Positions 1-9,907 of a DNA stretch of 33,927 bases are shown one piece after another. How positions within the stretch are numbered: position 1 is the stretch's first letter; the number at the start of each line of letters is the position of its first letter. This DNA comes from Candidatus Viridilinea mediisalina. GTDB lineage: Bacteria; Chloroflexota; Chloroflexia; Chloroflexales; Chloroflexaceae. The stretch covers positions 1 through 33,927 of the forward strand of contig NZ_NQWI01000052.1 in the NCBI RefSeq assembly GCF_002532535.1, read 5' to 3'. A program made the position numbers and the translations under genes. The notes below the pieces were generated by a model. That model did no database searches. It was not told the DNA's origin and saw nothing but the letters and a program-made list of their open reading frames with translations.

Positions 1-21
1 GGGGAGGGCTTCGCCCTCCCC
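1..21. terminator. Perfect hairpin downstream of the giant-protein operon
   Basis: A 9-bp GC-rich perfect inverted repeat (ggggagggc / gccctcccc) with a ttc loop. It lies about 160 bases beyond the stop of the minus-strand gene that ends at 184. It could act as a terminator, but there is no clear T-tract. It also resembles the GC-rich hairpins that fill many other gaps in this window, so it may simply be a REP-like repeat. Confidence 0.45.
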
Positions 22-52
22 GAACCCCTCCTACGATCCTAGAGATTCCAGA

Positions 53-152
53 AATATTATCTGAAAAGCTAGTGGTTACGCGTTGGAGTGCCGGCTTTAG
101 CCGGCTGAAGCTGGCACTCCAACGCCAGTTCATAGACTTTTCAGACAGCAAC
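53..152. mobile_element. 100-bp MITE-like element, copy 1 (left end decayed)
   Basis: Aligned with two better preserved copies at 19916-20015 and 23452-23551. It has the same central long hairpin (gagtgccggctttagccggc and its near complement) and the same right end, cttttcagacagc. The left end keeps only ctgaaaag (61-68) of the terminal inverted repeat. The length is exactly 100 bp, like the others. No target-site duplication is visible here, which fits an old, mutated copy. It has no coding capacity. Confidence 0.75.
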
Positions 153-183
153 TCTATCGTTGAGTCAAGGAGCGCATCTACAT

Positions 184-3100
184 CTACCGCTGCACCAATG
201 GTAGATAAACCCTCCGCAATGTATCCGGGTCAGGGTCAGGGTCAGGGTCGGGATCAGGGTCGGGGTCAGGATCAGGATCCCCATTGTCGCCACCTGGATC
301 GGTGGAGGCTACGTAGACCAACGTCAACAGGATGCTATCAAAGACCGCTGGGTTGATGCTGGAGCGTGCTTCAACGCGGATGTCTTTGACGGTGCCACTG
401 GGGATGTTGGATGGAACGGTGACATGAACGGTGATGTCGCGGCTGTTGTACTGTGGTACCCAGAGGTTGGTTGTCCCTAGGCGCACGCGCCAGCCGTCGT
501 TTTCGCCGATCACCACGAGGCTTACTTCGTCGCCTGCGCTCCCGTTGTTGCGGATGGTTAGGTCGGTTAGGCTGATCTGCCCCGATCCGGGTGTCACTGC
601 CCGCACCTGTGAGGCTTCGAGGTTGATGGCAGCCACGCGATCAATTGTGAAGTCGGTGGTGGCACTGTCGTTAATCTCTGCGTCGGTGACCACTTCAGCA
701 ACCACTGCCCCACGCCCGATGTCGCCTGCGGTCACATTGACCGCCACTCGCGTGGTGACATTGACAATGGCGGTCTCGTCTGCTCCCAACGAGATTTCAC
801 TGGGTGAGACGAAGGTATCCCAGCCTAGCGCATTGACGGCCCGCAAACGGTAGGTTGTCCGTTCAGAGCCAATGTTGCGGAGGGTGTGGCTGATCACGAC
901 GGTGCTGCCGGGCGCAACGAGCGCTTCACGGTCGGGGGTTAGCAACACCCCGAAGCGTGGCCCTACGCGGGTCACAATCGGCGCTACATCCAGGGGCTCA
1001 CCTGTGCCGTTGGGGGGCAAGAGGCGTACCCAGGTGGTATTGGTGATTCCGGTGGCTTCGTTGGGGGCCGCAGTGACGCGAATGGTCAAGTTGGTGGTTT
1101 GGCCCGGACCAATCGCCGGGATGCTGCCAACTAGCTCCGCTGTCCAGCCGGGGCGGCTGTTCTGCAAGTCAAGTTGGTAACTGCTGGTGATGGTGCCAGT
1201 GTTGAGCAACTCCATGCGATACTCACGGGTTTCACCGGCATCCACATTGCCCTGTTCGATCCGTTCCAGTTCACCATCAATAATGGTGTCAACGGTGAGC
1301 GTTGCGGTTACCGTGCGGCTTGGCGTACCATCGCTGCTGGTGGCAGTGAGTAAGAGCTGGTTCTCCGCTTCGGCAAAGAGACCCGCAGGGGGTACGACGG
1401 TGGCCTCAATGGTACGCACGCCATTGCGCGGCACATCGGCCAGTTGCTCGGTGGGCGTGAGCGTTACCGTCCATGTTGGCGTTGCACTCTGGCTGAGTTG
1501 CAAGCTAAAGCTGTCGGTCACGTTGCCGGTGTTGGTGAGCGTATAGCTAAAGCTGATCGGTCGGTTGGGCAGCACCAAGTAGGCTTGGTTCTCGGGGCTG
1601 AGTTGCAGATCCCGCACAATTGCGACACGGGCGAGCAACTCGGCTTCGCCGGTAATATCGGGGGCCGGACGGTTGTCTGTGTTGTCGGCGGTGGCGGCGG
1701 TGATAAGAGGTGTAACCCCGCCGTCCGCATCGGGGGGCACGGTGACCGTCACGGTATAGGTGCAACTTGCACCGCTAGGCAGCGGATCGCTGGGGCAGCC
1801 ACTCGTATCAATTTCAGCGCTCCAACCACTTGGTAAGCCCTCAAGTGTTGGGGCAATGCTGATCGGCGCAGCTTCCCGTCCGCTGTTGGTAAGCGTATTG
1901 ACAAAGGTGAGTGTCCCGCCGTCGCTCTCGATCTCTTCTGGGCTTGAAGCCCCGGGCGTGATCGTTGCCGCACCCCCCGGTACCACAATGATCTCCATGT
2001 TGCGCGTGGCCGGGGCGGGCGCACCTGCCCCACTGGCCTGCGCGGTGAAATTGGCCGTATAGGTACCATTTTCGGTGGGCAACGGGACATCGTAGCGCAG
2101 CGTGATGGTCGCCGCTGCGCCCATGGGCAGGTTGCTCAACGGGCGGCTCGTCGTCACATCGCGGAGGCTCAAGGGCCCTTGGGGCGCTGGCGTCGTCAGG
2201 GTGAAGCTGTCGGCAGCATTGCCCGTGTTGGTAATGCGGTAGCTAAAACTCACCGTCGTATTCTCAACTGTCCAGCGCTGCTGAGTTGCAGTCGGTGTGA
2301 GCGCAAAGTTGCGTACCACCGGCACCACAATACTGTCGGTTAGGCTGATGGAGCGCGGCGGACTCACACCTTGGGTGGTGACGTTAAAGCTAAAGCCAAC
2401 ACTGCCAGCGGGTGGCAGGCCGGGGGTATTGACCACAATATTCAGCGTTGTGCTCGCGTTGGCATCCAGCGAAAAGCTGTTTGGCGTCACGGCAGCAAAG
2501 CTCCAGCCAGTGGGCGGCGTAGCACTAAATGTAGGCTGGCTCACCTCAAAGGTACCGGGCTCATCGCCCACATTGGTGAGCGTATAGGCAAAAATGGTCT
2601 GATTGGCCTGGCCGCCCGCGCCCTGGTTCAGGTTAAGCGGGCCATTCAGGTCGGGCGTCGGGCCTTGGGGCGGACGCGCCGTGGTGATACTACTCACCTC
2701 GTTGGAGGTCAGATTGCCCAAACTGGCACGCACCGTCGTCGTATCACGCAGCCCATCGGCTGCATCAGCGGGCACGGTAATCGTAATCGGCACATCTACT
2801 GTCGCACCGGCAGGCACCGTCACTTGGCTCGGCCCACTGGCCCAACCCTGATCGGAACTGATCAGCAGATTGTAGGTAAGATCCGCCTGGGTGGTGTGGC
2901 GCAAGCGGTGGAGATAGACCCGGCTCGTGCCAGGTACCGCATCACGCTCATGAGGACTAGCCCGGAGCATCTCAAAGGAGGCTGTACCACAGGCATTGTC
3001 CGCCGAGGGGCCAATATGGTCGCTGTAGGGCGACGTATTGTTATTGGCGTCGGTGACCGTAGCCGTAAGATACTGCAAACAGAAGGGTAGATTAATCGAG

Positions 3101-5466
3101 AACGCGCCCCCGCTCGTGGTCGTACCACTCGTCACATAGACCGGCCCCTCGCGGGTTTCGCTCGCAAGGTTTGAGGTGAAAATCTCGACCGTACAGCCCG
3201 CACCACAATTGGTGCTGCCCTGAATACGGGCCGACTGACCCGGTGCAGCGGGAGTAAAGGCGAGATTCGTAGGCGTGGCGCGGTCGCCATTGCCACTATT
3301 GAAGAGGAAGATGCCATCGCCATAGTGGAACTGGGTGGTATTGCGCGAGAGCAGCACGCCAGTCATACGATCCACCATAATGCCACTACTGGCCGCAACG
3401 CCCGTGCGATCACTATTGCGTACGAAGCGATTGGCAACCAAGCGATTATTCGCCGCAGCAGTGGTACTGGTGCTGGTAACCGAGCTATCGCCAACCCGCA
3501 CCCCTGGGTAAATATTGATACCTGCTGAACTACTGCCATTGTAGGCAATCAGGTTCGCTTCGATCAGATTCCCCGTGCCACGCACAATCCGAATGCCCTC
3601 TTGACGATTCCGCGGGGCCTGATTGTTCAGCACATTCGCTGCGGGAATAGAGCTGAAGAAGATTTCGCCACCAGCCGGGGCACCAATCTTATTGCCAATG
3701 ATCTGGTTGTTGTCGGCGCCATCATCGGCACCCGAAAGACCGAAACGGATGCCAATCGAGAGACCGCCAATCACGTTATTACGAATGATATTCTCACTGG
3801 TACGCACCAGCATGATGCCATCACGGTTGGCGCTCTCGGTATTGAGCGGAGATCGGCCATTGCGCGCCACCCCAATGTAGTTCCCCTCAATCGTATGGCC
3901 GCCGGTGGCACACGTCCCGGCGCAACCTGAGAGTGCAGCGGCCCCGGGGTTGATCAGGATGGCAAAACCGCCGCCGCCAGCGAGGTTATTACTAAAGGCA
4001 ATAATGTTGCGATCAGCCGTCGTGGGGCCGCCAATGGTCACGCCACTGCCATGCTCAAGGAAGATACTCGCGGCTTCGTGGGCCGTACCAGGCAGCGTAG
4101 ATTCCGCGCCATTCGCAGTAGTACCAATCAGGTTGCCCTTGATAGTATGGCCCCCAGAGCGCACGCGCAGGCCAAAGAGCCCACTGGCAACAATGATGTT
4201 ATCCGGCCCCAAAGTGACCCGCCCCGGCGTACCAGTGGTCGGTTGGCTGCGCCCAATGAAGACCGTCGCACTCCCTGGCTCGCCGCCGGTCGCATTGCCC
4301 AACAAGGCCCCACCGGAGGTCATGCCCAAACGATTGCCCGCAATTGTCACATCACCCCACGCAAACATGCCATCGGTATCTGGCAGCAAAATGCCGTTGC
4401 GCGTATTGCCCGCAATGATATTGCCACTCCCAGCCACACTTGGATCACCAATGAAGGTATCGCGTGGCCCAAAGAAACCGGAGGCCCCAACCGCAATCCC
4501 AATCCGGTTCGAGAGTTCAGTCCCAGTACGGCTCACCCCAATATGGTTGGCCAGAATGCGCGTATTACGGGGAACGAAGTCATTTGAGACGGTATGACCT
4601 GCAACCAAAATCCCCGCCGAGAGGACACCGGTCTGTTCGGAGATGAAGGTACCAACGACATTATTCCTAATAATGGTGTTATGACTACCAGAACGGACAT
4701 AGATGCCCGCAACTACTGCTTCAGTATTGCCCCCTACTGGTCGTTGGTTTCCGGTAGCATCGGGCCCAATGAAGTTGCCTTCGATCCGGTTATTGTTGTT
4801 GAAGGCTGCCGCTGTTTGTGCAACGAGGGTAATGCCACCGAGCAGGTTGCCACTGATCACATTGCGGTCGCGGTCGCTATTGGCCCCAATAATGTTATCA
4901 CTAGAACCACCGCGCAGCACAATGCCATAGCCAACATTCGGCGCAGCCGTGCGGCCATCGCTCGCCAACCCAATCCAGCAATTGTAGATCGCATTATTGT
5001 TCGCATTATCAAGAATAATGCCAGCCCCAGCCATGTCTGGATCGGCCCCGGGCGCAATCGGAATGCGGCTTATTGATAAACCACGGATGACATTATTGTC
5101 TGAGGCAATGCGCAGGCCATAGGTAAGCCCCGCTTGCGAGAGGCCCGCTGCGTTAATATGGATCGTCGGGTTAAAAGGGGCCGCACTACTGGTCGCATCA
5201 ATCGTCACACCACCAGCAGTAAGTGCGGGCAGAATACCGCTCAAGACAATCTCACCACTCACCGAGAAGCGGATGGTGCTACCTGTGGTTGCCTGACCCA
5301 GCGCACCGCGCAGGGTACAGGTTGTCGCATTACAGACATTGGTATCAAGCAAGCTATTGACCACGAAATCCTGCCCCTGGGCCGCGAGGGGGCGGGGCTG
5401 GAGGATCGTGAGCAGCAGCATGGTCAAGACAAGGATCAGGTTCAACTGACGGTATCGCGGTGCCAT
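184..5466 (-). CDS. Giant secreted beta-helix / Ig-like repeat surface protein (1760 aa)
   Basis: An exported protein, probably a cell-surface or matrix fibre. Residues 1-29 are a signal peptide (basic start, hydrophobic LILVLTMLLLTIL, AA-Q cleavage area). Residues about 33-60 resemble the CSLREA N-terminal motif (CTLRGALGQA). From about 60 to 780 there are many N-x-I-x-G-N-x-I-G type repeats, typical of right-handed parallel beta-helices (NosD/pectate-lyase-like fold). After a small domain with three closely spaced Cys, about seven beta-sandwich repeats of roughly 100 aa follow, with FxYxLTNTGN signatures like NEW3/DUF11-type domains. A (Pro-Asp)n linker then leads to the extreme C-terminus RRVYLPLVQR. 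The ATG is supported by a strong AAGGAG. It is the second gene of an operon, 21 bp after its paralogue. No enzymatic residues are recognisable, so substrate and role are unknown; adhesion or a sheath are possibilities. Confidence 0.85.
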   Translation of the reverse strand: MAPRYRQLNLILVLTMLLLTILQPRPLAAQGQDFVVNSLLDTNVCNATTCTLRGALGQATTGSTIRFSVSGEIVLSGILPALTAGGVTIDATSSAAPFNPTIHINAAGLSQAGLTYGLRIASDNNVIRGLSISRIPIAPGADPDMAGAGIILDNANNNAIYNCWIGLASDGRTAAPNVGYGIVLRGGSSDNIIGANSDRDRNVISGNLLGGITLVAQTAAAFNNNNRIEGNFIGPDATGNQRPVGGNTEAVVAGIYVRSGSHNTIIRNNVVGTFISEQTGVLSAGILVAGHTVSNDFVPRNTRILANHIGVSRTGTELSNRIGIAVGASGFFGPRDTFIGDPSVAGSGNIIAGNTRNGILLPDTDGMFAWGDVTIAGNRLGMTSGGALLGNATGGEPGSATVFIGRSQPTTGTPGRVTLGPDNIIVASGLFGLRVRSGGHTIKGNLIGTTANGAESTLPGTAHEAASIFLEHGSGVTIGGPTTADRNIIAFSNNLAGGGGFAILINPGAAALSGCAGTCATGGHTIEGNYIGVARNGRSPLNTESANRDGIMLVRTSENIIRNNVIGGLSIGIRFGLSGADDGADNNQIIGNKIGAPAGGEIFFSSIPAANVLNNQAPRNRQEGIRIVRGTGNLIEANLIAYNGSSSAGINIYPGVRVGDSSVTSTSTTAAANNRLVANRFVRNSDRTGVAASSGIMVDRMTGVLLSRNTTQFHYGDGIFLFNSGNGDRATPTNLAFTPAAPGQSARIQGSTNCGAGCTVEIFTSNLASETREGPVYVTSGTTTSGGAFSINLPFCLQYLTATVTDANNNTSPYSDHIGPSADNACGTASFEMLRASPHERDAVPGTSRVYLHRLRHTTQADLTYNLLISSDQGWASGPSQVTVPAGATVDVPITITVPADAADGLRDTTTVRASLGNLTSNEVSSITTARPPQGPTPDLNGPLNLNQGAGGQANQTIFAYTLTNVGDEPGTFEVSQPTFSATPPTGWSFAAVTPNSFSLDANASTTLNIVVNTPGLPPAGSVGFSFNVTTQGVSPPRSISLTDSIVVPVVRNFALTPTATQQRWTVENTTVSFSYRITNTGNAADSFTLTTPAPQGPLSLRDVTTSRPLSNLPMGAAATITLRYDVPLPTENGTYTANFTAQASGAGAPAPATRNMEIIVVPGGAATITPGASSPEEIESDGGTLTFVNTLTNSGREAAPISIAPTLEGLPSGWSAEIDTSGCPSDPLPSGASCTYTVTVTVPPDADGGVTPLITAATADNTDNRPAPDITGEAELLARVAIVRDLQLSPENQAYLVLPNRPISFSYTLTNTGNVTDSFSLQLSQSATPTWTVTLTPTEQLADVPRNGVRTIEATVVPPAGLFAEAENQLLLTATSSDGTPSRTVTATLTVDTIIDGELERIEQGNVDAGETREYRMELLNTGTITSSYQLDLQNSRPGWTAELVGSIPAIGPGQTTNLTIRVTAAPNEATGITNTTWVRLLPPNGTGEPLDVAPIVTRVGPRFGVLLTPDREALVAPGSTVVISHTLRNIGSERTTYRLRAVNALGWDTFVSPSEISLGADETAIVNVTTRVAVNVTAGDIGRGAVVAEVVTDAEINDSATTDFTIDRVAAINLEASQVRAVTPGSGQISLTDLTIRNNGSAGDEVSLVVIGENDGWRVRLGTTNLWVPQYNSRDITVHVTVPSNIPSGTVKDIRVEARSSINPAVFDSILLTLVYVASTDPGGDNGDPDPDPDPDPDPDPDPDPDTLRRVYLPLVQR
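225..282 (-). repeat. Coding 6-bp tandem repeat encoding (Pro-Asp)n
   Basis: Imperfect tandem copies of ggtcag/ggatca encode an alternating Pro-Asp linker of about ten units. It lies directly before the last ten residues of the 1760-aa surface protein. Such hexamer tracts can change length by slippage without shifting the frame, so linker length may vary between strains. Confidence 0.85.
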
Positions 5467-5473
5467 GGCACGG

Positions 5474-5481
5474 CTCCTTCC
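5474..5481 (-). promoter_or_regulatory. Strong ribosome binding site of the 1760-aa gene
   Basis: The minus strand reads GGAAGGAG about 7 nt before ATG 5466. It fixes the start and lies inside the 21-bp gap after the upstream stop at 5488, consistent with co-translation from one mRNA. Confidence 0.8.
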
Positions 5482-5487
5482 GCATGG

Positions 5488-8400
5488 CTACCGCGCAACC
5501 AACGGCAACCAGATTCTGGGGATCGGCGAGGGCGAAGGCCCTGGCGTGGGCGAAGGTTCGGGCGTAGGCGAGGGCGTAGGCGAGGGCGTAGGCGAGGGCG
5601 TAGGCGAGGGCGTTGGGGGCGGATCGTCCGGCCCAGCAATCCGAATGGTATTGGTTGCCACCGCATCACCAATCATCTCACCAGTTGGGCTACCCTGACG
5701 CAAGAAGACATTGATTGTCTCCAGTTGCCCGGCTCGCAATTGATTATTGACGGTCACAATCGCCCGGAATTCGGCGTCACGGAAGCGATTGTTGCGCTCA
5801 TCGTTGACCGTATCGAGGGTGAAACAGCCATTGCTATTGATCGTGAAGCCATCGGTGGCCGAAACAAAGCGCACCGTACTCTGCAGATTGGCCGCATAGT
5901 CCAAGCAGAAGGTGGCGACCCCATTGCTGCGATTGAGTACCGTGTGGTTAAAGAAGACCGTAGCCCCCGGCAATGCCTGCTGGTCGCTGCCACCCAAGAG
6001 GTCGGCAATCGCCGCGAGGCTCGCCCGCGTGCGGGCGGTTGCCGTGCGCGAAAAGGCTCCATAGCCCGCCTGGTTGTTGGCAGCCACATTGGCCGTAAGC
6101 GTCGTCACCGCTTCAGTGCCCTCCTGGGTCCCCTGGGGCACCAAGACGGTCACACGGATACTATCCTCGGCCCCGGGCGCAATGGTTAGCCGCTGCCGAC
6201 TCAGTGTGGTTGTCCAGAGGGTCGTGGGGCCAACGCTATCGCGGGTAGCCGCCGAGAAGTTGATCGTGACGGGCACATTGCCATCGTTGCGTACCGTATA
6301 GACATGGTCGGCACTCAAGCCTGGCCGCACAGCGCGGGTGCTGGTGGCTGGCGTAAACACAATCACGGGGCGGGCCAGCATGGTGGTTTCGAGGCGGGCC
6401 GATGCGGCAGCAATAGCCCCAACCGTATCATTCATCGCATTGAGCGTTACCACCTGGGTGGTGCCCGCACTTACGGTCGGATCGGTGCCGGTTGGCAGAG
6501 TCAGGGTAACCGTCACGAGCAGCACCTCGCCAGCGGGCAAGGCCAACTGGGTATTCAAGGCTGGCTCGGTGGCAATCTGCCAGGTGGAAGGCAGATCGGG
6601 CGCACTGAGGCGCACGCCAGTGAGACTGAACGTACTAAGGTTACGCAACTGCACCAGGTAGGTTACGGTGTCACCCGGCGCAGCATCCTGAGCCAGCACC
6701 AACACATCTTCAATCGTGCCGGGTTCAGTCTGGCCGCGCTCCTCAAAGACGAGGCCACGGGTAATCGGCAAGGTGGCATACTCAGAGCTATTGCCGCTAC
6801 CAAAGAACCCGTCGGAAGCAATAAAGAGCAACTCAGTCACGCCATCAAGGTTATCTACAATGCGCCGCGAGAAGAAGCCGGTCTCGAGATCGGCCATAAA
6901 GCGATCTTCAGGTACAGCCTCGGCCTCCTCGTCGGGATCATCAACATGGGGGATCGTATTGATCAGGAACGCCCCTTGGCCCTGATTTTCAGGCTCGCCA
7001 TCAAGGGGGCGGAAGATCTGGATGGTACAGGTAACACAGGCCGCCATCGGCTCCAGTTCGCGCTCGATCAGGTTGGTACTGGTGAAGACATAGCCCTCAA
7101 TGATGCCCGTATCGAGCAGACGCAGGGCCAAGGGATCGTCAAGTTGGGCCTGGTTGACCCAAGGGGGATTGATGTCATGGTTGGGCGCACTCGGATTACC
7201 AGGATTCTCGGCGGGCGCATTGGGATCATAGCGCGTCGAGCCCTCAAGCTGGATCGAACCACCATTGCCACTCAGCGAATTGCTGCGGAAGCCAACCCGA
7301 TCCACGTTGCCACTCAGGAAGATGGCATGCTCAGTGTTGGCACGCAGCGTATTGGTCAAAATCTGCACATCAGCGAGCCAAGGCAGATAGGGCTCATCAG
7401 GGTTGCCAAAGATCGCAATGCCGTGACGCCCATTCTCGGCCAGTTCATTTTGGATAATATCAATCGACTGGGTACCAATGGGGCGGTCGTCAATGCGGGT
7501 ATTGATGAAGATACCATCGCCAGCATTCTTGAAGATCGACTCAGCGTTACTATTGTTCTTAATCGTAACCGTGAAGACATCGGTCATATGAATGCCATTG
7601 CCACGATTGTGGCGGATCAAATTGGCATCTTCAGGCTCCTCGCCCCCAATCGTCACCTCAGTCACCCCATCAAGCACAATCCCGTGGCCATGGGGGAAAG
7701 TTCGTTCTTCCTCATTCACGAGAAACTGGAGACCAATATAGTTGCCTTTGATCGTGACCAGGCGGGTACCTGTGCCAGCAACGCGCAGACCAGCGGCACC
7801 AGCGGCGTTGGCGGCATTACCAGCCAGGGCATTACCCTTAATCTCGACCTGACGGGCGCGATTGGTGACTACAATTTGGGCATCGCCGCCATTGGGAGCA
7901 ACCAACGGATGATTCTGGGCATTGCGGTAGAGCCCAAAGCTGCTATCGTGAACCCTAATTTGGCGTCCGCCATTGATGAAGAGCCCAAAGCCGGTATTGG
8001 CCGCAACGTGGGTATCGGCCTCAATGCTGGTCTCGCTGGTATTGTTCACCTCGATACCATAGCCGCCATTGGCCTGGCGGGTACGGCGGTCGGGGCTCAG
8101 ACCAATCGTACTCGTTCTAATGGTCGTAACTTCGGTCGCATCGAGGCGCACACCATAGGCTTGATTCGCACTCACAACACTGCGGAAGAGGGTACTAAAG
8201 CGGGCCCGATCAAAGAAGACGCCACCACGGGTATTGTTGGTAATCCGCACCTCATCAATCAGGGTACCAAAGGCACCACTGCCGACATAAACACCATTGA
8301 GGGCATTGCCAGTCACCACGCCGCCACCAACTTCGGCATTACGGCTATTGGTAATCCGCACACCGTGGCCGCCATTGTTGAGCACAACGCTATCGAGTAC

Positions 8401-9879
8401 CGCATTGCGTTGCCCGCCAACGATCCGCACACCATCAGAACTATTGCCGCGCACGCGATGCAGCGTAAGCTGCGAGTCATTTGCATCCTCCACCAACACA
8501 CCAAAGCGGTTGGGCAGATCGAGGAACTCGCCGGTACTCTCATTGCGCAGAATCGTACCAATGTAGGTACGCGGCCCATCAACCGAGGTGAAGGTCGCCC
8601 CGTCAATAAAGAGGCCCGGATGATCAGCGTGGCCAGCAATAATGAGATAGGCGCTCTCACTACTCTCAATGCGCGTGCGCGTCGCCCCTGAACCGACACG
8701 GATACCACCGCTGGCATTGGCAATAGCCCCATCGCGGCGGATATTAATCCCAACCTCGACCCCCCGGATCAGATTCTCCTCGGTGCCAACATCGGTAATA
8801 TTGATCCCATAGCGCGCATTGCCACTGACGAGCAAGGGGGCCGTATAGTTGCCAAGCAGTTCATTCTGGCTAGCTCCGCGTTCAATGCGGATGCCATCGC
8901 CCTGGTTGGGCACCGCCGTCTCGCCCTGGCCCGGCCCAGAGCCAAAATCGAGCCCGATGCGATTGGCGCGGATCTGGTTCTCGGTCGTATTGGCCCCGCG
9001 CAGCAGTACCCCAGCCCGATTGGTTCGGCCAGCCGGCCCATTGCCACTAATATTGTTGGCACTATCAGGACTAGTACCGCCAATCCGGTTCAAGCGGCTC
9101 TCGCCGTTCGCATCCGAATTGATAATAATCCCAGCCTGATCATTGAAAATACTCACATTACCCGGCCCAATCCCAATATCATTTTGTTCAATAACATTTT
9201 CGCTAGAATTCATGATATAAATCCCAGCATAGTTATTGCCCCCAATGCGATTCTCAATAATCCGATTCCGCAGTGCACCGCCATCAATATAGACACCGTA
9301 GTGGTTCGCCCCTACGGTCATCTCATCAGGCTCGACACCCAAGAAATTCTTCTCAATCAGGTTATCATTGGCTTGGGGGCCACTCAGCAGCACCGCAACG
9401 CCAAAATCTTCAAAATCATCAGGAAAGCCAGTAATGCTAAAGCCACGAATAATATTATTGCTACTGGTTATCTTAAATGCTGGTTGTTGCAGATCATTCC
9501 CATAAATATGCACACGCGGCTGCCCAGCGCGATTCGCAATCGCATCAAGGGTCAAATTGGGCTGATTAATCTCAAGGGTACCTAAGCTATGGCTTATGGT
9601 AATCCTCTGAGTATCCGCAAAGACCTGGGGATCAAAGAAGATGCGACTAGCCACATTATCGCGATTGGCCAGTGCAATCGCTTGGCGTAGCGAGCAATCA
9701 TTGGGCACCGTGGGACGACAATAGTTCCCGCTTTGGCTCGCTACAAAGGCACGATCCTCAGTCGTATCAACCACATAGTCTGCGGTATTAGCCGTAACAA
9801 AACGCGGCACCAGAGCCAGTGCCGAGATGATCAGGACAAGGACGAACAGCAGAGGGGGCAAGTGCCTACGGAGGGCCAT
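5488..9879 (-). CDS. Giant secreted beta-helix surface protein, paralogue (about 1463 aa)
   Basis: First gene of the two-gene surface operon. The open frame reaches 9936, but ATG 9879 is chosen because AAGGAG lies 6 nt upstream and the resulting N-terminus MALRRHLPPLLFVLVLIISA is a classic signal peptide. A CSLRQAIALAN motif (CSLREA-type) is near residue 60. Beta-helix repeats rich in Asn and Gly run from about 80 to 1000. Ig-like repeats related to NEW3/DUF11 follow (about 1050-1400). The C-terminus is a (Thr-Pro-Ser-Pro)n linker ending RIWLPLVAR, parallel to the downstream paralogue's tail. The protein is almost certainly extracellular. Whether it is anchored by the tail, part of a sheath, or an adhesin cannot be told from sequence. 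Confidence 0.85.
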   Translation of the reverse strand: MALRRHLPPLLFVLVLIISALALVPRFVTANTADYVVDTTEDRAFVASQSGNYCRPTVPNDCSLRQAIALANRDNVASRIFFDPQVFADTQRITISHSLGTLEINQPNLTLDAIANRAGQPRVHIYGNDLQQPAFKITSSNNIIRGFSITGFPDDFEDFGVAVLLSGPQANDNLIEKNFLGVEPDEMTVGANHYGVYIDGGALRNRIIENRIGGNNYAGIYIMNSSENVIEQNDIGIGPGNVSIFNDQAGIIINSDANGESRLNRIGGTSPDSANNISGNGPAGRTNRAGVLLRGANTTENQIRANRIGLDFGSGPGQGETAVPNQGDGIRIERGASQNELLGNYTAPLLVSGNARYGINITDVGTEENLIRGVEVGINIRRDGAIANASGGIRVGSGATRTRIESSESAYLIIAGHADHPGLFIDGATFTSVDGPRTYIGTILRNESTGEFLDLPNRFGVLVEDANDSQLTLHRVRGNSSDGVRIVGGQRNAVLDSVVLNNGGHGVRITNSRNAEVGGGVVTGNALNGVYVGSGAFGTLIDEVRITNNTRGGVFFDRARFSTLFRSVVSANQAYGVRLDATEVTTIRTSTIGLSPDRRTRQANGGYGIEVNNTSETSIEADTHVAANTGFGLFINGGRQIRVHDSSFGLYRNAQNHPLVAPNGGDAQIVVTNRARQVEIKGNALAGNAANAAGAAGLRVAGTGTRLVTIKGNYIGLQFLVNEEERTFPHGHGIVLDGVTEVTIGGEEPEDANLIRHNRGNGIHMTDVFTVTIKNNSNAESIFKNAGDGIFINTRIDDRPIGTQSIDIIQNELAENGRHGIAIFGNPDEPYLPWLADVQILTNTLRANTEHAIFLSGNVDRVGFRSNSLSGNGGSIQLEGSTRYDPNAPAENPGNPSAPNHDINPPWVNQAQLDDPLALRLLDTGIIEGYVFTSTNLIERELEPMAACVTCTIQIFRPLDGEPENQGQGAFLINTIPHVDDPDEEAEAVPEDRFMADLETGFFSRRIVDNLDGVTELLFIASDGFFGSGNSSEYATLPITRGLVFEERGQTEPGTIEDVLVLAQDAAPGDTVTYLVQLRNLSTFSLTGVRLSAPDLPSTWQIATEPALNTQLALPAGEVLLVTVTLTLPTGTDPTVSAGTTQVVTLNAMNDTVGAIAAASARLETTMLARPVIVFTPATSTRAVRPGLSADHVYTVRNDGNVPVTINFSAATRDSVGPTTLWTTTLSRQRLTIAPGAEDSIRVTVLVPQGTQEGTEAVTTLTANVAANNQAGYGAFSRTATARTRASLAAIADLLGGSDQQALPGATVFFNHTVLNRSNGVATFCLDYAANLQSTVRFVSATDGFTINSNGCFTLDTVNDERNNRFRDAEFRAIVTVNNQLRAGQLETINVFLRQGSPTGEMIGDAVATNTIRIAGPDDPPPTPSPTPSPTPSPTPSPTPEPSPTPGPSPSPIPRIWLPLVAR
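5526..5614 (-). repeat. Coding 12-bp tandem repeat encoding (PTPS)n linker
   Basis: Near-identical 12-mers (gcgtaggcgagg on the plus strand) encode Pro-Thr-Pro-Ser units just before the terminal RIWLPLVAR. The several identical central copies suggest recent expansion. Unit count changes would stay in frame. Confidence 0.85.
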
Positions 9880-9907
9880 CGCAAACTCCTTAGACTCAAG
9901 AAGGGTC

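Noticed and set aside
5134-6189. Plus-strand frame of 351 codons spanning the junction of the two giant genes
   Set aside because: It crosses two well-supported minus-strand genes, and its Arg/Gly-rich run is just the antisense of the (PTPS)n linker.
6304-8691. Long plus-strand open frame (795 codons) opposite the 1463-aa gene
   Set aside because: It is the mirror of the minus-strand beta-helix gene, whose repetitive Asn/Ile/Gly codons keep the antisense frame open. It has no recognisable domain, signal peptide or ribosome site.
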